In this document: positions 41,032 through 53,493 of the stretch, piece by piece
Layout of the letters: each line of letters starts with the position of its first letter
How positions within the stretch are numbered: position 1 is the stretch's first letter
From: Parelaphostrongylus tenuis
Lineage: Eukaryota > Nematoda > Chromadorea > Rhabditida > Metastrongylidae
Assembly (NCBI GenBank): GCA_019055375.1
Contig: JAHQIW010007216.1
Span: 1-64,000, forward strand
Length of the DNA: 64,000 nt
Reading direction: 5' to 3'
Notes under the pieces: generated by a model
Seen by the model: the letters and a program-made list of their open reading frames with translations, nothing else
The model's database searches: none
Told to the model about the DNA's origin: nothing
Made by a program: the position numbers and the translations under genes

Positions 41032-41318
41032 GATCCTGGAAAAATTAGATTGTCTACAATCGAGTCGGCCAAACGCCTCCATTACTTCATGAGAAAAGTC
41101 CACTTGACCTAGATTTTGAGCACATCAGGCAAAAAAATTAGCCTTCTCTTATCACCGATTGTATAAGTCTCTTCCGATCCTGGAAGGATCAGATTGTCCA
41201 CAACCGAGCCGGCCAAACACCTCCATTACTTCATGAGAAAAGTTCACTTAACCTAAATTTCAAGCACATCAAGGAGAAAAATTAGCTTAAAACTACTCAC
41301 CATTTTTATAAGTCCTAC
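41032..41318. repeat. 144-bp tandem direct duplication
   Basis: Copy 1 (41032-41175) and copy 2 (41176-41318) share GATCCTGGAA, CGAGTCGGCCAAAC / CGAGCCGGCCAAAC, CTCCATTACTTCATGAGAAA and TATAAGTC. About one base in ten differs. It lies beside the hammerhead-like block at 40990-41035, which may be its left part. Confidence 0.8.
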
Positions 41319-41416
41319 ACTAAACTTTTTGAATGAAGACCACCGGGCAAGGATCATATAGAATCGCAATGTACGTCCCTCCAAAATGACTGTCTTATGA
41401 CTATACCCACTGATAT

Positions 41417-41545
41417 AGAGTGATGTGCAAAACTTCCGCGTCAGGCGGGGCTCGTACTCGGATCTCACTCTATCCAGGAGCGCGTGCTCTAATCCGTTGC
41501 ACTACTGACTCCTGTTTTGCTCACCACTCTTTCTACGCTACAACG
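41417..41545 (-). repeat. tRNA-derived SINE, family B
   Basis: On the plus strand it reads GAGTGATGTGCAAAACTTCC, then GGCGGGGCTCGTACTCGGATC and GCGTGCTCTAATCCG, the complement of a tRNA-like head. It matches 12478-12600 closely, including the CACTCTTTCTACGCTA end. Confidence 0.65.
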
Positions 41546-41684
41546 CATAATTCTAATAACGTTCTCTGTGTCAGTAATGGGCACGGCTATGAGCCACAGC
41601 AGTAGTACAGTGATAGTTCAAAAGATGGCCGTAAACCTCCGCATCAATTTTTATTATATTCGAATCTTACACACTTCTTTGGCT

Positions 41685-41985
41685 GACGTGAGGTTGGTAA
41701 TAGTAGTTGAAATAGCAGCAGTAGTAGTAGTAGTCCGGTGGCTGACATTTCGACCACACCCCGTTCTTGAGATTCGACTGATATTAATACTACTTCTACT
41801 ACCACAAGTACTACCAATCTCGTATGAGGTTATCAAAGTCTCCAAATTTTCCGATAAACCACTCCGAGTCTTTTTTAAATATACAAAAACACGTACGCCC
41901 AAGCTGTGAAGAAGGCGGTGTCGCTGAAACGTCAGCCACCGAACTACTACTGCTACTACTGGTATTACAACCACTATTGCCTACG
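41685..41985. repeat. inverted repeat of hammerhead-like motif with (AGT)n/(ACT)n
   Basis: The left arm AGTAGTAGTCCGGTGGCTGAC and the right arm GTCAGCCACCGAACTACTACT are complementary. Each continues into a CUGAAGA...GAAACGUC-type motif (left arm read on minus, right arm on plus, both with changes in the CUGAAGA segment). The arms point toward each other. Confidence 0.55.
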
Positions 41986-42044
41986 TCACGTCATAAACAA
42001 GATGAGTCCTTGAGTAGTAGAGTATTTTGGGTTTGACAATTAGC

Positions 42045-42130
42045 CTGATAACTATTTTTGAGCCATGGATGTGGTCCGTTATCAGGCATAATGAAATTTG
42101 AGCGTGGTCTCAAGAAAACACTCGAAACCA
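42045..42130. repeat. minimal foldback-family remnant
   Basis: GCCTGATAACTATTTTTGAGCC is followed after 15 bases by its complementary TTATCAGGC and the family flank GAAATTTGAGCGTGGTCTCA. The hammerhead section is entirely deleted. Confidence 0.55.
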
Positions 42131-43400
42131 ATGGGATAATCTTGGATTTTGAATGCTGCGAATGCCTTCCGTAAAAGAACTGTAGCTTGACTCTGATGAT
42201 TTTTGTAAAGACATAATCGATGAATCCGGCAGATCATTTATTTTCCGTGAAATGAATTGAAATTTATATTCTTGCTGGTTTCATCATCATATAATCGTAA
42301 CAATATCCACCTTTCGAAGTTTTCCATTAACCAGCTATCTCATTTTGCTCAGGGAGCATCGTATTTTCTGTTTGGTTTGATGCCATCAATTTGTCATCGA
42401 CGTGAGCATTCGGATTTGCCCTAGTAGCTTTCGAAAGAATAGAGGACTTGGTTTGCCCAGGCGGAGTCAAGCCGAAAACCGCACGTCATGTCTGTTATTA
42501 CGAATAAATATGTCATATATCGTAAACTTCGTGCTTGTATTTAATATGCCCTTTGATTTGAAAGGGCATCCTTCAGAACTGTATTCTCCTTAGCGTGCAC
42601 TAGGCCTTTGGAAAAAGATAAGAGGGTGGTCGGGATACCTTAACAAGTACCAGAATGAAAGAAACTTGGCATTCATGTTAAGTTCATGGCAAGTTTGAAA
42701 CCGAAAACGCTATACAAAATATATAACCTAAACTCCTTAAATTGCTTTTCGGCAGTGCTATTATAATGAAATTTTCATCTAAGACAATTGAGTGGTCCAC
42801 AAATATTCGACCTCAGAAGCTTATTGAACCCGCGTATCACTGTTAACACAAAGTGTTCAGATGTTATCTTGCCGGATAAAGCAACGCACCGGCAAGCGGA
42901 TGTGGAATTTGTTGAAGCAGTTTATGACCTATATCCTTTCATGTTCATCAACAAAAAATATGCTAAATCACAATTCGCATGTTGTTTACTTCGTAAGATG
43001 ATTTTATTTGAGGAAGAGCTCTTTTCAATCCCACCAAATTCGTAAAAATGTGCGTTACTTTCATGCATCTATAGTGGAAATACTTTTTCGGAATCTTTCT
43101 AAATCTAATCCAAGGTATCCTATCTAGTAGCGTGGTTGATAGTTGGAATGCATGAGTTATTTGATATGCAGTTTTTTTTTGCCAACCTTAGTAAATCTTC
43201 GTATACTCACAATAAAACTGGATTAAAGAATATTCTAAAAATCATGGTCACAGTGAACCAAGAAGCAACGTCTGTTCTGAATCTCAGTGCAGTTTACAAC
43301 CACTTCACTAGCAAATCTGCTGACGAATTGAAAAATACAATTTTTTCAATCAAATCATTATTTAAACAGAACTCTTTGGGTGCTATATATACTCATGATG
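42131..43400. other. no recognised gene; two unassigned ORFs
   Basis: Plus-strand frames at 42788-43045 (85 codons) and 43136-43453 (105 codons, running into a SINE) have no recognised domain or convincing splice sites. The second contains the SINE sequence at its end, which argues against it being a gene. Confidence 0.25.
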
Positions 43401-43401
43401 T

Positions 43402-43525
43402 AAAGCAATGTGCAAACCTTTTTCCGTCTGGCGCGACTCGAACCCGCATCTAACTTTATGAGAGTGAATGCTCTAACCCTTACACTGACGACCACTCTTT
43501 TGGCACCACTCTTTCTACGTTTTTG
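43402..43525 (-). repeat. tRNA-derived SINE, family B
   Basis: The plus-strand sequence GCAATGTGCAAACC, TCTGGCGCGACTCGAACCCGC and ATGCTCTAACCC is the complement of a family B head. The tail CACCACTCTTTCTACG matches 41417-41545. Confidence 0.65.
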
Positions 43526-44810
43526 ATTTTTTTCATTGCTGAAAATACTGCGCATCGTTCACCTCGCCTCATCTCTGAAACGAGGTATAATTAACAGTTG
43601 TGCTTAGTGACCTCAGAAACTATGGTAGCTACTGTTGGTTATAAAATTTACAACAATCATCGAAAAATATATTAAGGGAATTTATTTTTGCTAAAACTGA
43701 TGAACTTTGTTAAAACAGCTTTTTCTTCTTGGTTGAGAGAAATCATACGCAGCACGCATCAGGGGCCCGTCATTGATATTAATCAAGTAAAACCACTTCT
43801 GAGGATTGGAATTAAAATTGGCATGTCACTCGAGAAAGACAGCGTAAAGGTTGCAGCGCGCTATCAATTGGCATATGGTTGTTAGTCCGATCCGACGTCC
43901 TGAGGTAACCAATGCGGCGTTCCTTTGAATTCGGCGAATTGCCACCGTATTTGTCTAGAAGGATTGAAAGCCCTGACCTGATGGATTGGTAGGACACCGT
44001 AAATCATTGCGTAAGGTCAACATGGATTCAACCACACCCAAAAAACCTAGTCTAGTGGAATGCATGGCATATCACAAAAGGGTTGATAACCAGTGAATGT
44101 TTTTTTAGTTGTTCATTTATTCCTACAAAATCTGCACACTTTTGTTAAGTAATAAATGTCCTCCTAATCTACCGCGGCGAAAGCTTGCTTTTCGACTTTT
44201 CGTAGGGAGCTCATATTTTGGACATGGATGCATTTGAATAAGTGTCATTCTATGAGCAGACATGATGGTATTCACCATATATCTTTCTTGATTGTGTTTC
44301 ACACCTTATCGTGAAGTTTCAAAAATCTAATTTCTATTTTTGTTTCATTGAAAATCTCCTTTCTAATGGTACTTGAACTGTGTGTGTTCTTTTGAAGTCA
44401 TAGAGCAAAGTCTACTTTGTAAGTCTGTTTATACTTTTGTTTTGGAATTGCTCTAATTGTTGATGAACAACCCATGAAACTGGATAGTGAATGAATCGCA
44501 TAAATACTGAGGAGCATTTCGGGTGAGATGATCAGATGTAACAGATGTAACAGAGGGCGCAATCACCACTTATACAAACAATTATGATTGTACACATCCA
44601 ATATTATGTTATTTCATGATTTCTGTCATATTTCGATACTTCTGCTGATTCCTTGTTGATCATCAAAAGAAATCAATCAATAGCCACTTTAATCACCATT
44701 ATGATCAATGATTTGTAACCATCTGCTGGGCACAGATGGGATGCCTTTTTCCGGAAAGGAACGAGGCTGGCGATCCAAAAGTCGATAAGATCGTTTTTGA
44801 GCTCGTTGTA
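43526..44810. other. intergenic, no recognisable gene
   Basis: No domain, consistent exon or known repeat was noticed. Confidence 0.45.
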
Positions 44811-44814
44811 GTCT

Positions 44815-45430
44815 TCAGATTCTTTCCCCAGCAAATTCTACTTCAGCATGCTGTAGAGATGAAAATCTAATGAAGCAGTAGCTATGCGGTAGATATGGTA
44901 ACGTGATCCAATCCAGTTTCTCCACAGTATGGTGAGTCGACCTTGCAATGTGAGATCGAGCGTCATCCTGGAGAAGGGAATTTGCGCCGATTCGGACGTT
45001 TGTTTTGCTCCGCTGCGAACAACTTGCGGAGTCATTTCTCGTAGACATTGGCATTGATTGTCTGCTTGTTGTCGAGCAGTTCCTAAGACAGCACACTCTG
45101 CTAATCCAAGAAAATCGAGAGCATAGTCTTTTGAGAGTGGATCTTGGTCCATGGTTGAGATGGCGGGTGTTCACCGCGAGGCAGCCTGGACTTGGGGCAT
45201 TTTGTTCTCATAGTAGACCCAGGACTTATCTCGAGTGATCATCAACTTGAGAAAGTTCTGCCTAGTTACGCGCAGTTAGGTCGTGGTCAGCCAGTGTGTG
45301 AGGTGTTCATCGAAACATCACTTCGCAGTAACCCAATTAATTTAGATGGCGAGCGATAGTGCTACGCCAATACCCGCCTCCCCATGGCTAAAGCGACTAG
45401 GACGTTCTCCAACATATCCCAGCCCTTCGA
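44815..45430 (-). pseudogene. mariner transposase relic
   Basis: The minus strand shows, in order and in shifting frames, CFDEHLTHWLT, ITRDKSWVYYEN (first catalytic aspartate region, normally ITGDEKW), QTINANVYEK and LLQDDARSHIARSTHHTVEKLDW (second catalytic aspartate in DNARPHxA). It ends soon after, before the SPDLAPSDYH segment. Stops and frameshifts make it inactive. The N-terminal DNA-binding part is beyond recognition. Confidence 0.7.
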
Positions 45431-48365
45431 CATTAATCTGACTTGAAATAGGATCAAGTTGATCAAAAGAGTAATGTGGGGCTACTCAAAAATAGTTCCG
45501 CAAAAAAATCTTAAGCCGTGTTTGCAAATCCTATCAAAATTGACAGCTTTGTTTTAACCAGGCATTGGTTTCAACCTCAGTTCTTTCGAATGTCGTGCTG
45601 TGTTAGCACAATTATCCAGAGCAACAGAATTGTGAAATTCACACATTCTAATCACGTTCGCTTGATCTATGCCCCCAAATCACAATGTCATATTGAGATC
45701 ACTATTTACTAAGTTATCGATGATCAGTAAAGACTTAGCAGGCTAGTTTTTCGAAATCGTTAATTCATTATTCAACCCACAAATTGAGAAAAAGGTTTGA
45801 AATGGGTCTATTGAGCTTGAAAAACTTTTGAAATGTTATAATCACCTACTTGCACTGCAAGGTGCCTGCAAAACATTATAAATTAAAGCTCAACCTTTCT
45901 ATGAAAATGTGCGTCCGGCACTTTGACAATGTTGAACAAGTATTGCACCTATATATTCCGGATTCGGATAATTCTTTAGTTTTCTTATCCTCAGGAACAT
46001 ATTGTTCATTTACATGAGTCTAAGAAATCGCAAAATTTCAGAGTATAGGTGAAATAGCTTTAGGACATCAAACTGTCATTAATCACCATGGCTCTTCTCT
46101 ACACATAGACGGACAAATCGACGATTTCACTTTCATCTCACACAATGGGAACAGGATTCGTTTCGATGAGAATATTGCGCCCAAACTCAGAATCGTGGTG
46201 CATAAGAGGTCCAAGCAACGAAACGCCCACGACTCACAGCATGAATAAGCAGAAATCTAGCAAAAATTCAGATCTGTGCGCTTAGGGAACTCCGAAAAAG
46301 GACGGCAACATCAAAATTACTAAACTTATGTATTAAGGTTGTGACATTCCTTATGAATAATTCAGCACAAAATGTTCAATCTTCAGATTTTCCAAGGTCA
46401 ATTTTCCATATTTCTTATGTGATTCACTGTTTATTTTGTCCATTTCTTGACTGTTATCATCTCAAGTGGATTATCATTTTCCATTGTAGTAACGCAGCGA
46501 AGGCAAGGATTCATCCAGATCTGAGAAATCTGGAGCAATACGCTTTGCCGTTACAGCCTCGGAGAAAATGAATGGTACGATTTACAAGAGAACAGAAATT
46601 TCAAATTCGTGTTCATAACGGGTAAATCTAACACTCTCAATTCACAACGAGTGTTTCGCCAGATAACTAATAGTTATCTTTCAATATACGTCAAGTTCAA
46701 AGGTTCTTTCACTAGTCCAAAACCCTGCGTGAATTCGAGCACGGCCTTTTCAGGTGAATGCTGTCGTAATTTCAGAAAGCAAACGACATCAAAATTATTC
46801 ATGTCATTGGTCGCAACATTGCCTAAACAAGGAAAACATGCTCTTATAGCACTTCAGGACCAAACGTACCGTGCCGCGCGACGTCAAATCCCAATCATCT
46901 ACTGTTATGGCAGTGTCTCGCCCCATGAAAGTGGCGATGCATCTCATGGGAAAACAGACACAGACATAATGACATCCTTTCATAGACACGGAGATGCCGT
47001 CCGCTGCGAGTGCCGCGCAAGCGGCGACCTATCAAGAGTGGTCCCCAAAGGGATATAGATGTGTCTGTACCTAGAACGCATGACAGTGCTGCACGAATCT
47101 TGGAACCGATTTAGTGCTCCTAGGTACTTTATACGGCAAATGGTTCCACTTATTCATATCAGTAATTCTTAACATTGTTTGTGTTGCCGACATTCTTCTC
47201 GTTCTGATGAGTGACGAGCTCACAAAACGCTGAAGTCGTTTGAAACAGTCGAATCTCATCACGTCACACTCTATTATGTGATGAATTCGTTTCATTACGA
47301 AACGTTCCTTGTCACATCGCTATTTGTTTGAACAGAATGAGCACAGAGCAAATAACAAATATGACACTTCTATTACCTCGTGTGCAGAAATTTTGCGGAT
47401 AAATCTAATGAGTAGATAGGAAAAAGATAGTTTTGCAGATTTTCAAACTGCACTTCATCACGTTTACCTAGCTGTATGTTCAAATTCCCATATAATTCTC
47501 AAGTATTGTTGATTCGATTATAGAAAATACAAAGGTTAAAGGGAATCGGTCTTGTGCACTATTACAGAGGTTTCGATTTTAGAGAATGGGGACCGATCAG
47601 ACCCCACAGTTGGTCAGCGACGATCATCAAAAAACAATGTCATAAAGTCAGAAGCAAGCAGGTTATTCTGAAAACCAGCCATGCTGGTTCAGTACTCTGA
47701 TCATATAGAAAAACCATTTCCTAGGAATGACATAACGGCAGGCATGTGAGTAGGGCCAAAAACTAAACGTTATCTCGAAAAAGTAGAGGAAGAAATTGGA
47801 AAGAAAAAGAGATGAGGGGGATGGGGATACAAAAACAACTGAATATCGGTTATTTAATGCCTTTTCAGGCAAAAGTTGCTTGCTATGAAGACGGAAATGA
47901 TTTCTGAGATTAATATTATCTCCTCATTCAAGGAGGCACAATATTGATACTTCTCTGTCTCACATGCAATAGCTATGACTTTTCAGCAATTTTGCCATCT
48001 TCAGAGCCGTTTAACTCCTTGGGTGAGGGTAATTTCGCCGCTATTTTGTTAGCACAAAAGGAGGCTATTGGTTTTTGAGATTGTTTTCTAATTCTAATTA
48101 GAGTTTTTGAACCAGTACCTCACGATGAATTTCAGTTAGAAGCAAAATCAGAAAATAGTGCACCGACAGAAATGTTAATTCCATTAAACGCTTAGAATTA
48201 ATTGTTTGTCACCTTGAAAAGTTCATTTCAATTTACTGAAATTGAGTGTCGACTGATTTTAGTGTGAGAGAGCCAGCTGACTGATTAGATATTAGCTGTC
48301 TCTTTCACGCACAAGTCCGCTACTGACACAACACAGCTGATTACGAAGGAGCAGTTGGTTGAATG
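45431..48365. other. no recognised gene; one 149-codon ORF
   Basis: The plus-strand frame at 46609-47058 (149 codons) ends in a CECRASGD-containing tail but has no recognised domain. A frame of 76 codons precedes it at 46341-46571. Neither has decisive splice sites. The rest is A/T-rich DNA without recognised repeats. Confidence 0.25.
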
Positions 48366-48369
48366 GGTT

Positions 48370-48625
48370 ATTAACTCTTTGGCTTCCACGTTGATATGTG
48401 GCCTGGTATGCGACACGGTCGCACCAGCGGCGGGAACGCTCCATTGATAATTCGGTAGTTTGTCTTTTGTCTAAGTCGCTTCTGTGATGTTCTATTTAGT
48501 CATGATGATGAAAGGTGCACGAAAAGGACGGGGTAAGACGCGCGCCACCTCAAATTCTTTCGGGAGCGTCCCGACGGCCGGTGTGAATCATATATGATAC
48601 ATGCGGAAGCCAAAGGATCAAAGTA
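48370..48625. mobile_element. MITE with TTAACTCTTTGGCTTCC end
   Basis: The left TTAACTCTTTGGCTTCCACG and the right (reverse complement) GATCCTTTGGCTTCCGCATG form short terminal inverted repeats around about 250 bases with no coding. TTAA at the left and the CTTTGG motif suggest a piggyBac-like MITE. The right TTAA is not preserved. Confidence 0.4.
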
Positions 48626-49068
48626 GAGACTATGACGAGCTGCATACACCTTCATATTGCATCAAACGACTCTATCATTGCAAACCCTTTGCTGTTCCCA
48701 CAGTCCTTGTCACTCCGCTAATTTTACAGTAGTAAATTGTGCCCAGCGAAGTACTCCATTGGCTTGGTTCATTTAGCAAAGACATTGTTCAGGAGCCAAT
48801 GAAAAATGAAAGATGGGAGTGTGGGTGTTCACCACTGTAATTCGGTAGAGTAAGACAGGGAAGGTATTGAGGATTGAAGTAAGTGAAAATGTAGATGTAA
48901 ACCACTTGTTGCTCAAGATGTCGAGAAATTCATTGAAATTAGTGGCAAGGATTATGAGGCGTAAATATTTCAAAAAACTAAGTGACATTAGAACAGACAC
49001 AAAATCCGTACAAATAAAATCCTGAGGTGTGTAAAACAACAAAGCGTATTATCCCAAAGACTGCGTTC

Positions 49069-52000
49069 TTATGAAGTTTCAGGAGCAATGACTTGAACAC
49101 CTTTCGGTTCAACGAGAAATCCAGTACGATACCCAAATTCCGGAAAGCACCTTCGCATAACGTTGTCCCATTCGGCCCTTTTCACGTCGTTACTAAATTG
49201 AAAAAAGGCTTCACAAACTCCGAAAAGGACATTTCAAGCATGTAGATCTTCGAAATGCAAGAAAAATTACTCTCAAAATAAGAATAAATCTGGGGAAATG
49301 AGTTTTCTCAAAAGGGCTAACAGCAATTACCTGATGTCAACTGGATCCATGTCTTCGCCATGAGTAAGTATACAATGTTTTCGCATACCAGGCTTTCTAA
49401 AAGGATTAACATAACCCCGTAAACAAGCATTTAATTGCCGATTGGAACCAGTGTTGAAAAAGTTACCGATAGTCCTGGAAGTCGCAGGAACGACACTTAT
49501 ACGGTCGGAACGACGAGTGCATTGCCATAACATGCATCTGTAGATTCCATCGGCCACCTCGTGGTGCCTTCACTCTTGTACCGCATATCTAGACGGAATC
49601 AATCTAATATTGCCTCAGAATTCACCCCTCAGGATCACCAAGAAATTTAGACACTCAGAAAATCGATGAGTTGAGGAGTTTTCTCTCCAAATCACAGCGT
49701 TATCCTGCATATGAGACTGTAATTGAGTCCATGTAAATAATGCTTCGATATGAATCAAAAATACAGTGAAGAGCGACACAAAACTGTATTGCTAGTTTTA
49801 GCAACACGCGATCATCAATTCGACTCCTACACAACACGGTCACTTTTGTACACTATATGTGTTTCCGTCTTTTTAAATCCCCTTAGAAATTTTTGTTCAC
49901 ATGAGAACTTTCTGTAATTTGAATATATAAAACCTTTCATTTTCTGCGAATTAGTTTTATGACGTTGTCCTCTTGAGGAAGATGCGATTTCTATGAAGAG
50001 GATAATCGAGCCAACCTGGCAGGTGTGGTAATCTTTGTTCGGATCACCATTCGAGGCTCGAGACCTCTTCGCAGTGGGTGGAGAGGTCTCACGCGGTGGA
50101 CTACTCACTAAGCAGTGGGCTTGAGCTAGTAGATCAAGATGAGCTGAAATTTCATCTCTTTAGAAAATTGAACACAAATCGCAGAACTCAAGAGCGCTGA
50201 GCAAAAAAATCGTTTCAATAAGCTGCCATATAGAAGCCGTCTAATTTAGAAAAAACTCATTTTGCCTATAAGTAGCAGATTTATGATATCATAGCTAGTC
50301 GTTCTGGAAAAGCTACTTAAGAAAAAAATTGTTAGTCGATTTTTGACGAAGGAATTTTACTGGGCAGTTTCTTGAACCATGTAAAGACAAAGCACCACAA
50401 AAATTACTTTGACTAGTCGAGGCGAAATCGAAATTGAACGAGTGCTCCTCATTGTCGGCAAAGGACTCCTCAACACAATCCTAGGAAAATAAAGTGTTCG
50501 GATAATAGCAGCTCTAAGATAATGTGTATTTCCAAACATGAAGTTAGCCAATGATCGTCTGATATTGTAATGTTCTCAAATGTGGCATTACAACTCACCG
50601 ACACTTCATCCTTAACTCTAACATTGATGATCTCCGGATTAGAACAAGCTAAAATTTCGAATAGATCGCTTTCCTTGTTAGAATCGTCCAGTCCACCTCC
50701 TAACAAATTTTTTGGCTTCGTAGAGAGGATATCTCTGAAAGGCTTCGTTCAATAAAATGTTAATGAAGACCTAGTCACTCAATCACAATTATAGCCATAA
50801 TTAAATTGAATTATTAAACTCGAAAGAGTAATTTTATCTATTCGTCAGCACTTCTCTCAGATTTTGGCATTTTCTAAGTCAGCCTTTTTTACAGAAACGA
50901 TTTTACATGATCTCGAACTACCGTCAAAAATCATGCCTTGTTAGTTTACGATTCTTCAGTATAGATTTATGGCCTCTAAATTAAGAGAACTAGTGGTAAT
51001 TACGGTTCCACAAAGGGTATGTGAAAAACCTTCTGTACCACTAGTAGTACAAACTGTTTGTCGTGTGTGACCACGTTACAATTTTGCTAAGTTTACAAAA
51101 AGCGCCAAAAGGAAAAAGCTGTTATGTGAAGAGTTGACAACGTCAACTCTATGAAACGATTTCGGAGTCGAACAATGTTACGTCTGCCATTCTATGATTT
51201 ACCTTGAAAGGAACACACCTACATCATCGTCTACTGATCGGTTAATCATTGAGTAACGGGTGAGTACCATTGAAATCCGTATGACTTTGGAAAATACATC
51301 GCATGATCAACTCTTTATGGATATACGTTTGATTTCGTTGAGCACTGCTGAAGGGATGAATGAATGTTTGGCCGATATACAGACCTGTAGCAAACTTTTA
51401 ATGGATTAATTCTATGCTTTTGCTCCCATAGAGGATTTAACACGTTGACAACGACGCTGAAATCCTGCGCGGCACGCGGCGCCGTCGCGCGGCGGTTACA
51501 TTGACACTGTGGCAGTTTTTTCATAAAAAGTGGATTTTTGTCGCCACTAAAGGAATGAATTCGCCAATGAATGGCAACATATGTTGGAAGAGACATCGAT
51601 AAAGCTAATAGCAAGAAGCGTTAAACAGACGGAGCAAATTCTAAACCTAATCCTACAACGCCTGATAAGGTAATAGTCTTTGAGCTGATCGCAAAAAACG
51701 ATTAGGAGTTTCGTCTCTGGCGATCAATCCACGATTTGCCAAAGTCGATACATGGGCATTCTATTGACTAAAAAAACTTTTCATAGAAGTCTCTTCTGCT
51801 ATATTTCATCTTTAAGTCACGATAATATTCCCTCTGTACCTCAGATTACTAGATAAATTTCCATATTTCCATTACAAGGCGTAATAATAAAGACTCCCAC
51901 AACGCCGCGCCGCAGCACACGCGGTGTGCAGTCTGAGCTAATAACAGCTCAGATCGTTGTCAACATAGGTTCTTGATCAACATAGGTTTTTCATGATCTG

Positions 52001-53439
52001 TTTGCAGGATTACATTCCTTAATGGACAGGATCGAACCAACTACCGCGTTTGTAGCACAGTGTACCTCTAGCTACCGCGCTGCCTCGCGAGTTGCTATGT
52101 ACAGAGATAAATCTATCATCTATAGGGAGGCGAGGGACGAAAGAATTTTATCACGGATTGAAAACTTGAAATTCTTATTCAGAAGCGGAGATCCAAATAA
52201 ATTCGTATCACGACAAATCCTGCGAACTTTCCATGCATATTTTGTCACCAAAAAAAAAACTGCATCACTGCAAGCGTACGGTGCTATTTGCGTTTTTTTG
52301 GCCATGCGATTTATCCTTGATCATTTACATCTCACTTCGGTCACCCTAAAACATTCTCCCGCTAGGACGTGGTGCCGGAAAAATGAAATGATCAGTTTGA
52401 CGAGTCTATTTTCAACTACAATGAGCAGCACAACCGTCAAGGACAAGCTTGTAAAGTGTTGAATGACAGATCTGTATTGAAAACGTGGGGAATCTTAGTG
52501 TTTTTGACATAAACTTCCCGTAACTTGAAAATGTACCGAAAAAGAGCATGCTACCGCGCTTACCGTACTTTTAGCTAGTGGAACCAGAAGTGTAAAACCT
52601 TCGTTGGATCAAGATGCAACCTTTTGAAACGCAACTAGAACGCACACAGAGTCGATGGAATTTTATAAATACGTCGTCATATATTCAACAAAGTTGCAGT
52701 GAATAAGGAGATCGTCCACGTCTTAGTGGCAACAGTAAATTCAGGCAACTAATTAAACCATAAGAGTAGTAGAGTGGTAAACGCAGACATCGGGTCAGAC
52801 CGTGCTAATTTCTCTGATCCAGATCGTATCTGGTTCTTAGCAATTAGGGTTAAGCACATAGAGATCCAAGGTATAAGGTGAAGATTACGTACGAAATCAA
52901 ACATGACTGCTTGACACGTAATGAAAAGAGAACCGCCATAGTACCCAAATACGTAATTGACATATTTACAAGAAGAAAACATCTCAGGATGCAAGGTAAC
53001 GGAATAAAAAACTCAGAAATGCAGAAACTTAAATAAACAAAAACTCATGAACTATCAAGGAGCTGCTTTTTAGCCGAATAATTCTTGCAAAGCATTGTAC
53101 AATATTATCAACACCATAGCTCTATGGGAACAGGTGAAAAAGAGTACGTTAATTTTTTGAGAGTATCAAGTATTTCCATCTTTAGCTCATTCGGCCTTTT
53201 CTAGCACTTCTGGAAATATCAAATAATTTTTTTACTTTCGCAAACAAGTATGAACACTATCGTAATGAAACCAAGAGAAAGATCTTACATTTGCGCAGGA
53301 ATGAAAGCAGAGACACTTTCGAAAGATCACTGAGATCTATTAATAGGCCATATAATAAAAATATTACATATATGTACATGTATATGGATAAATAAATAAA
53401 AAGAAATGAATGAGTAAATAAATAAATGAATAATTAAAT

Positions 53440-53493
<54 letters not shown>

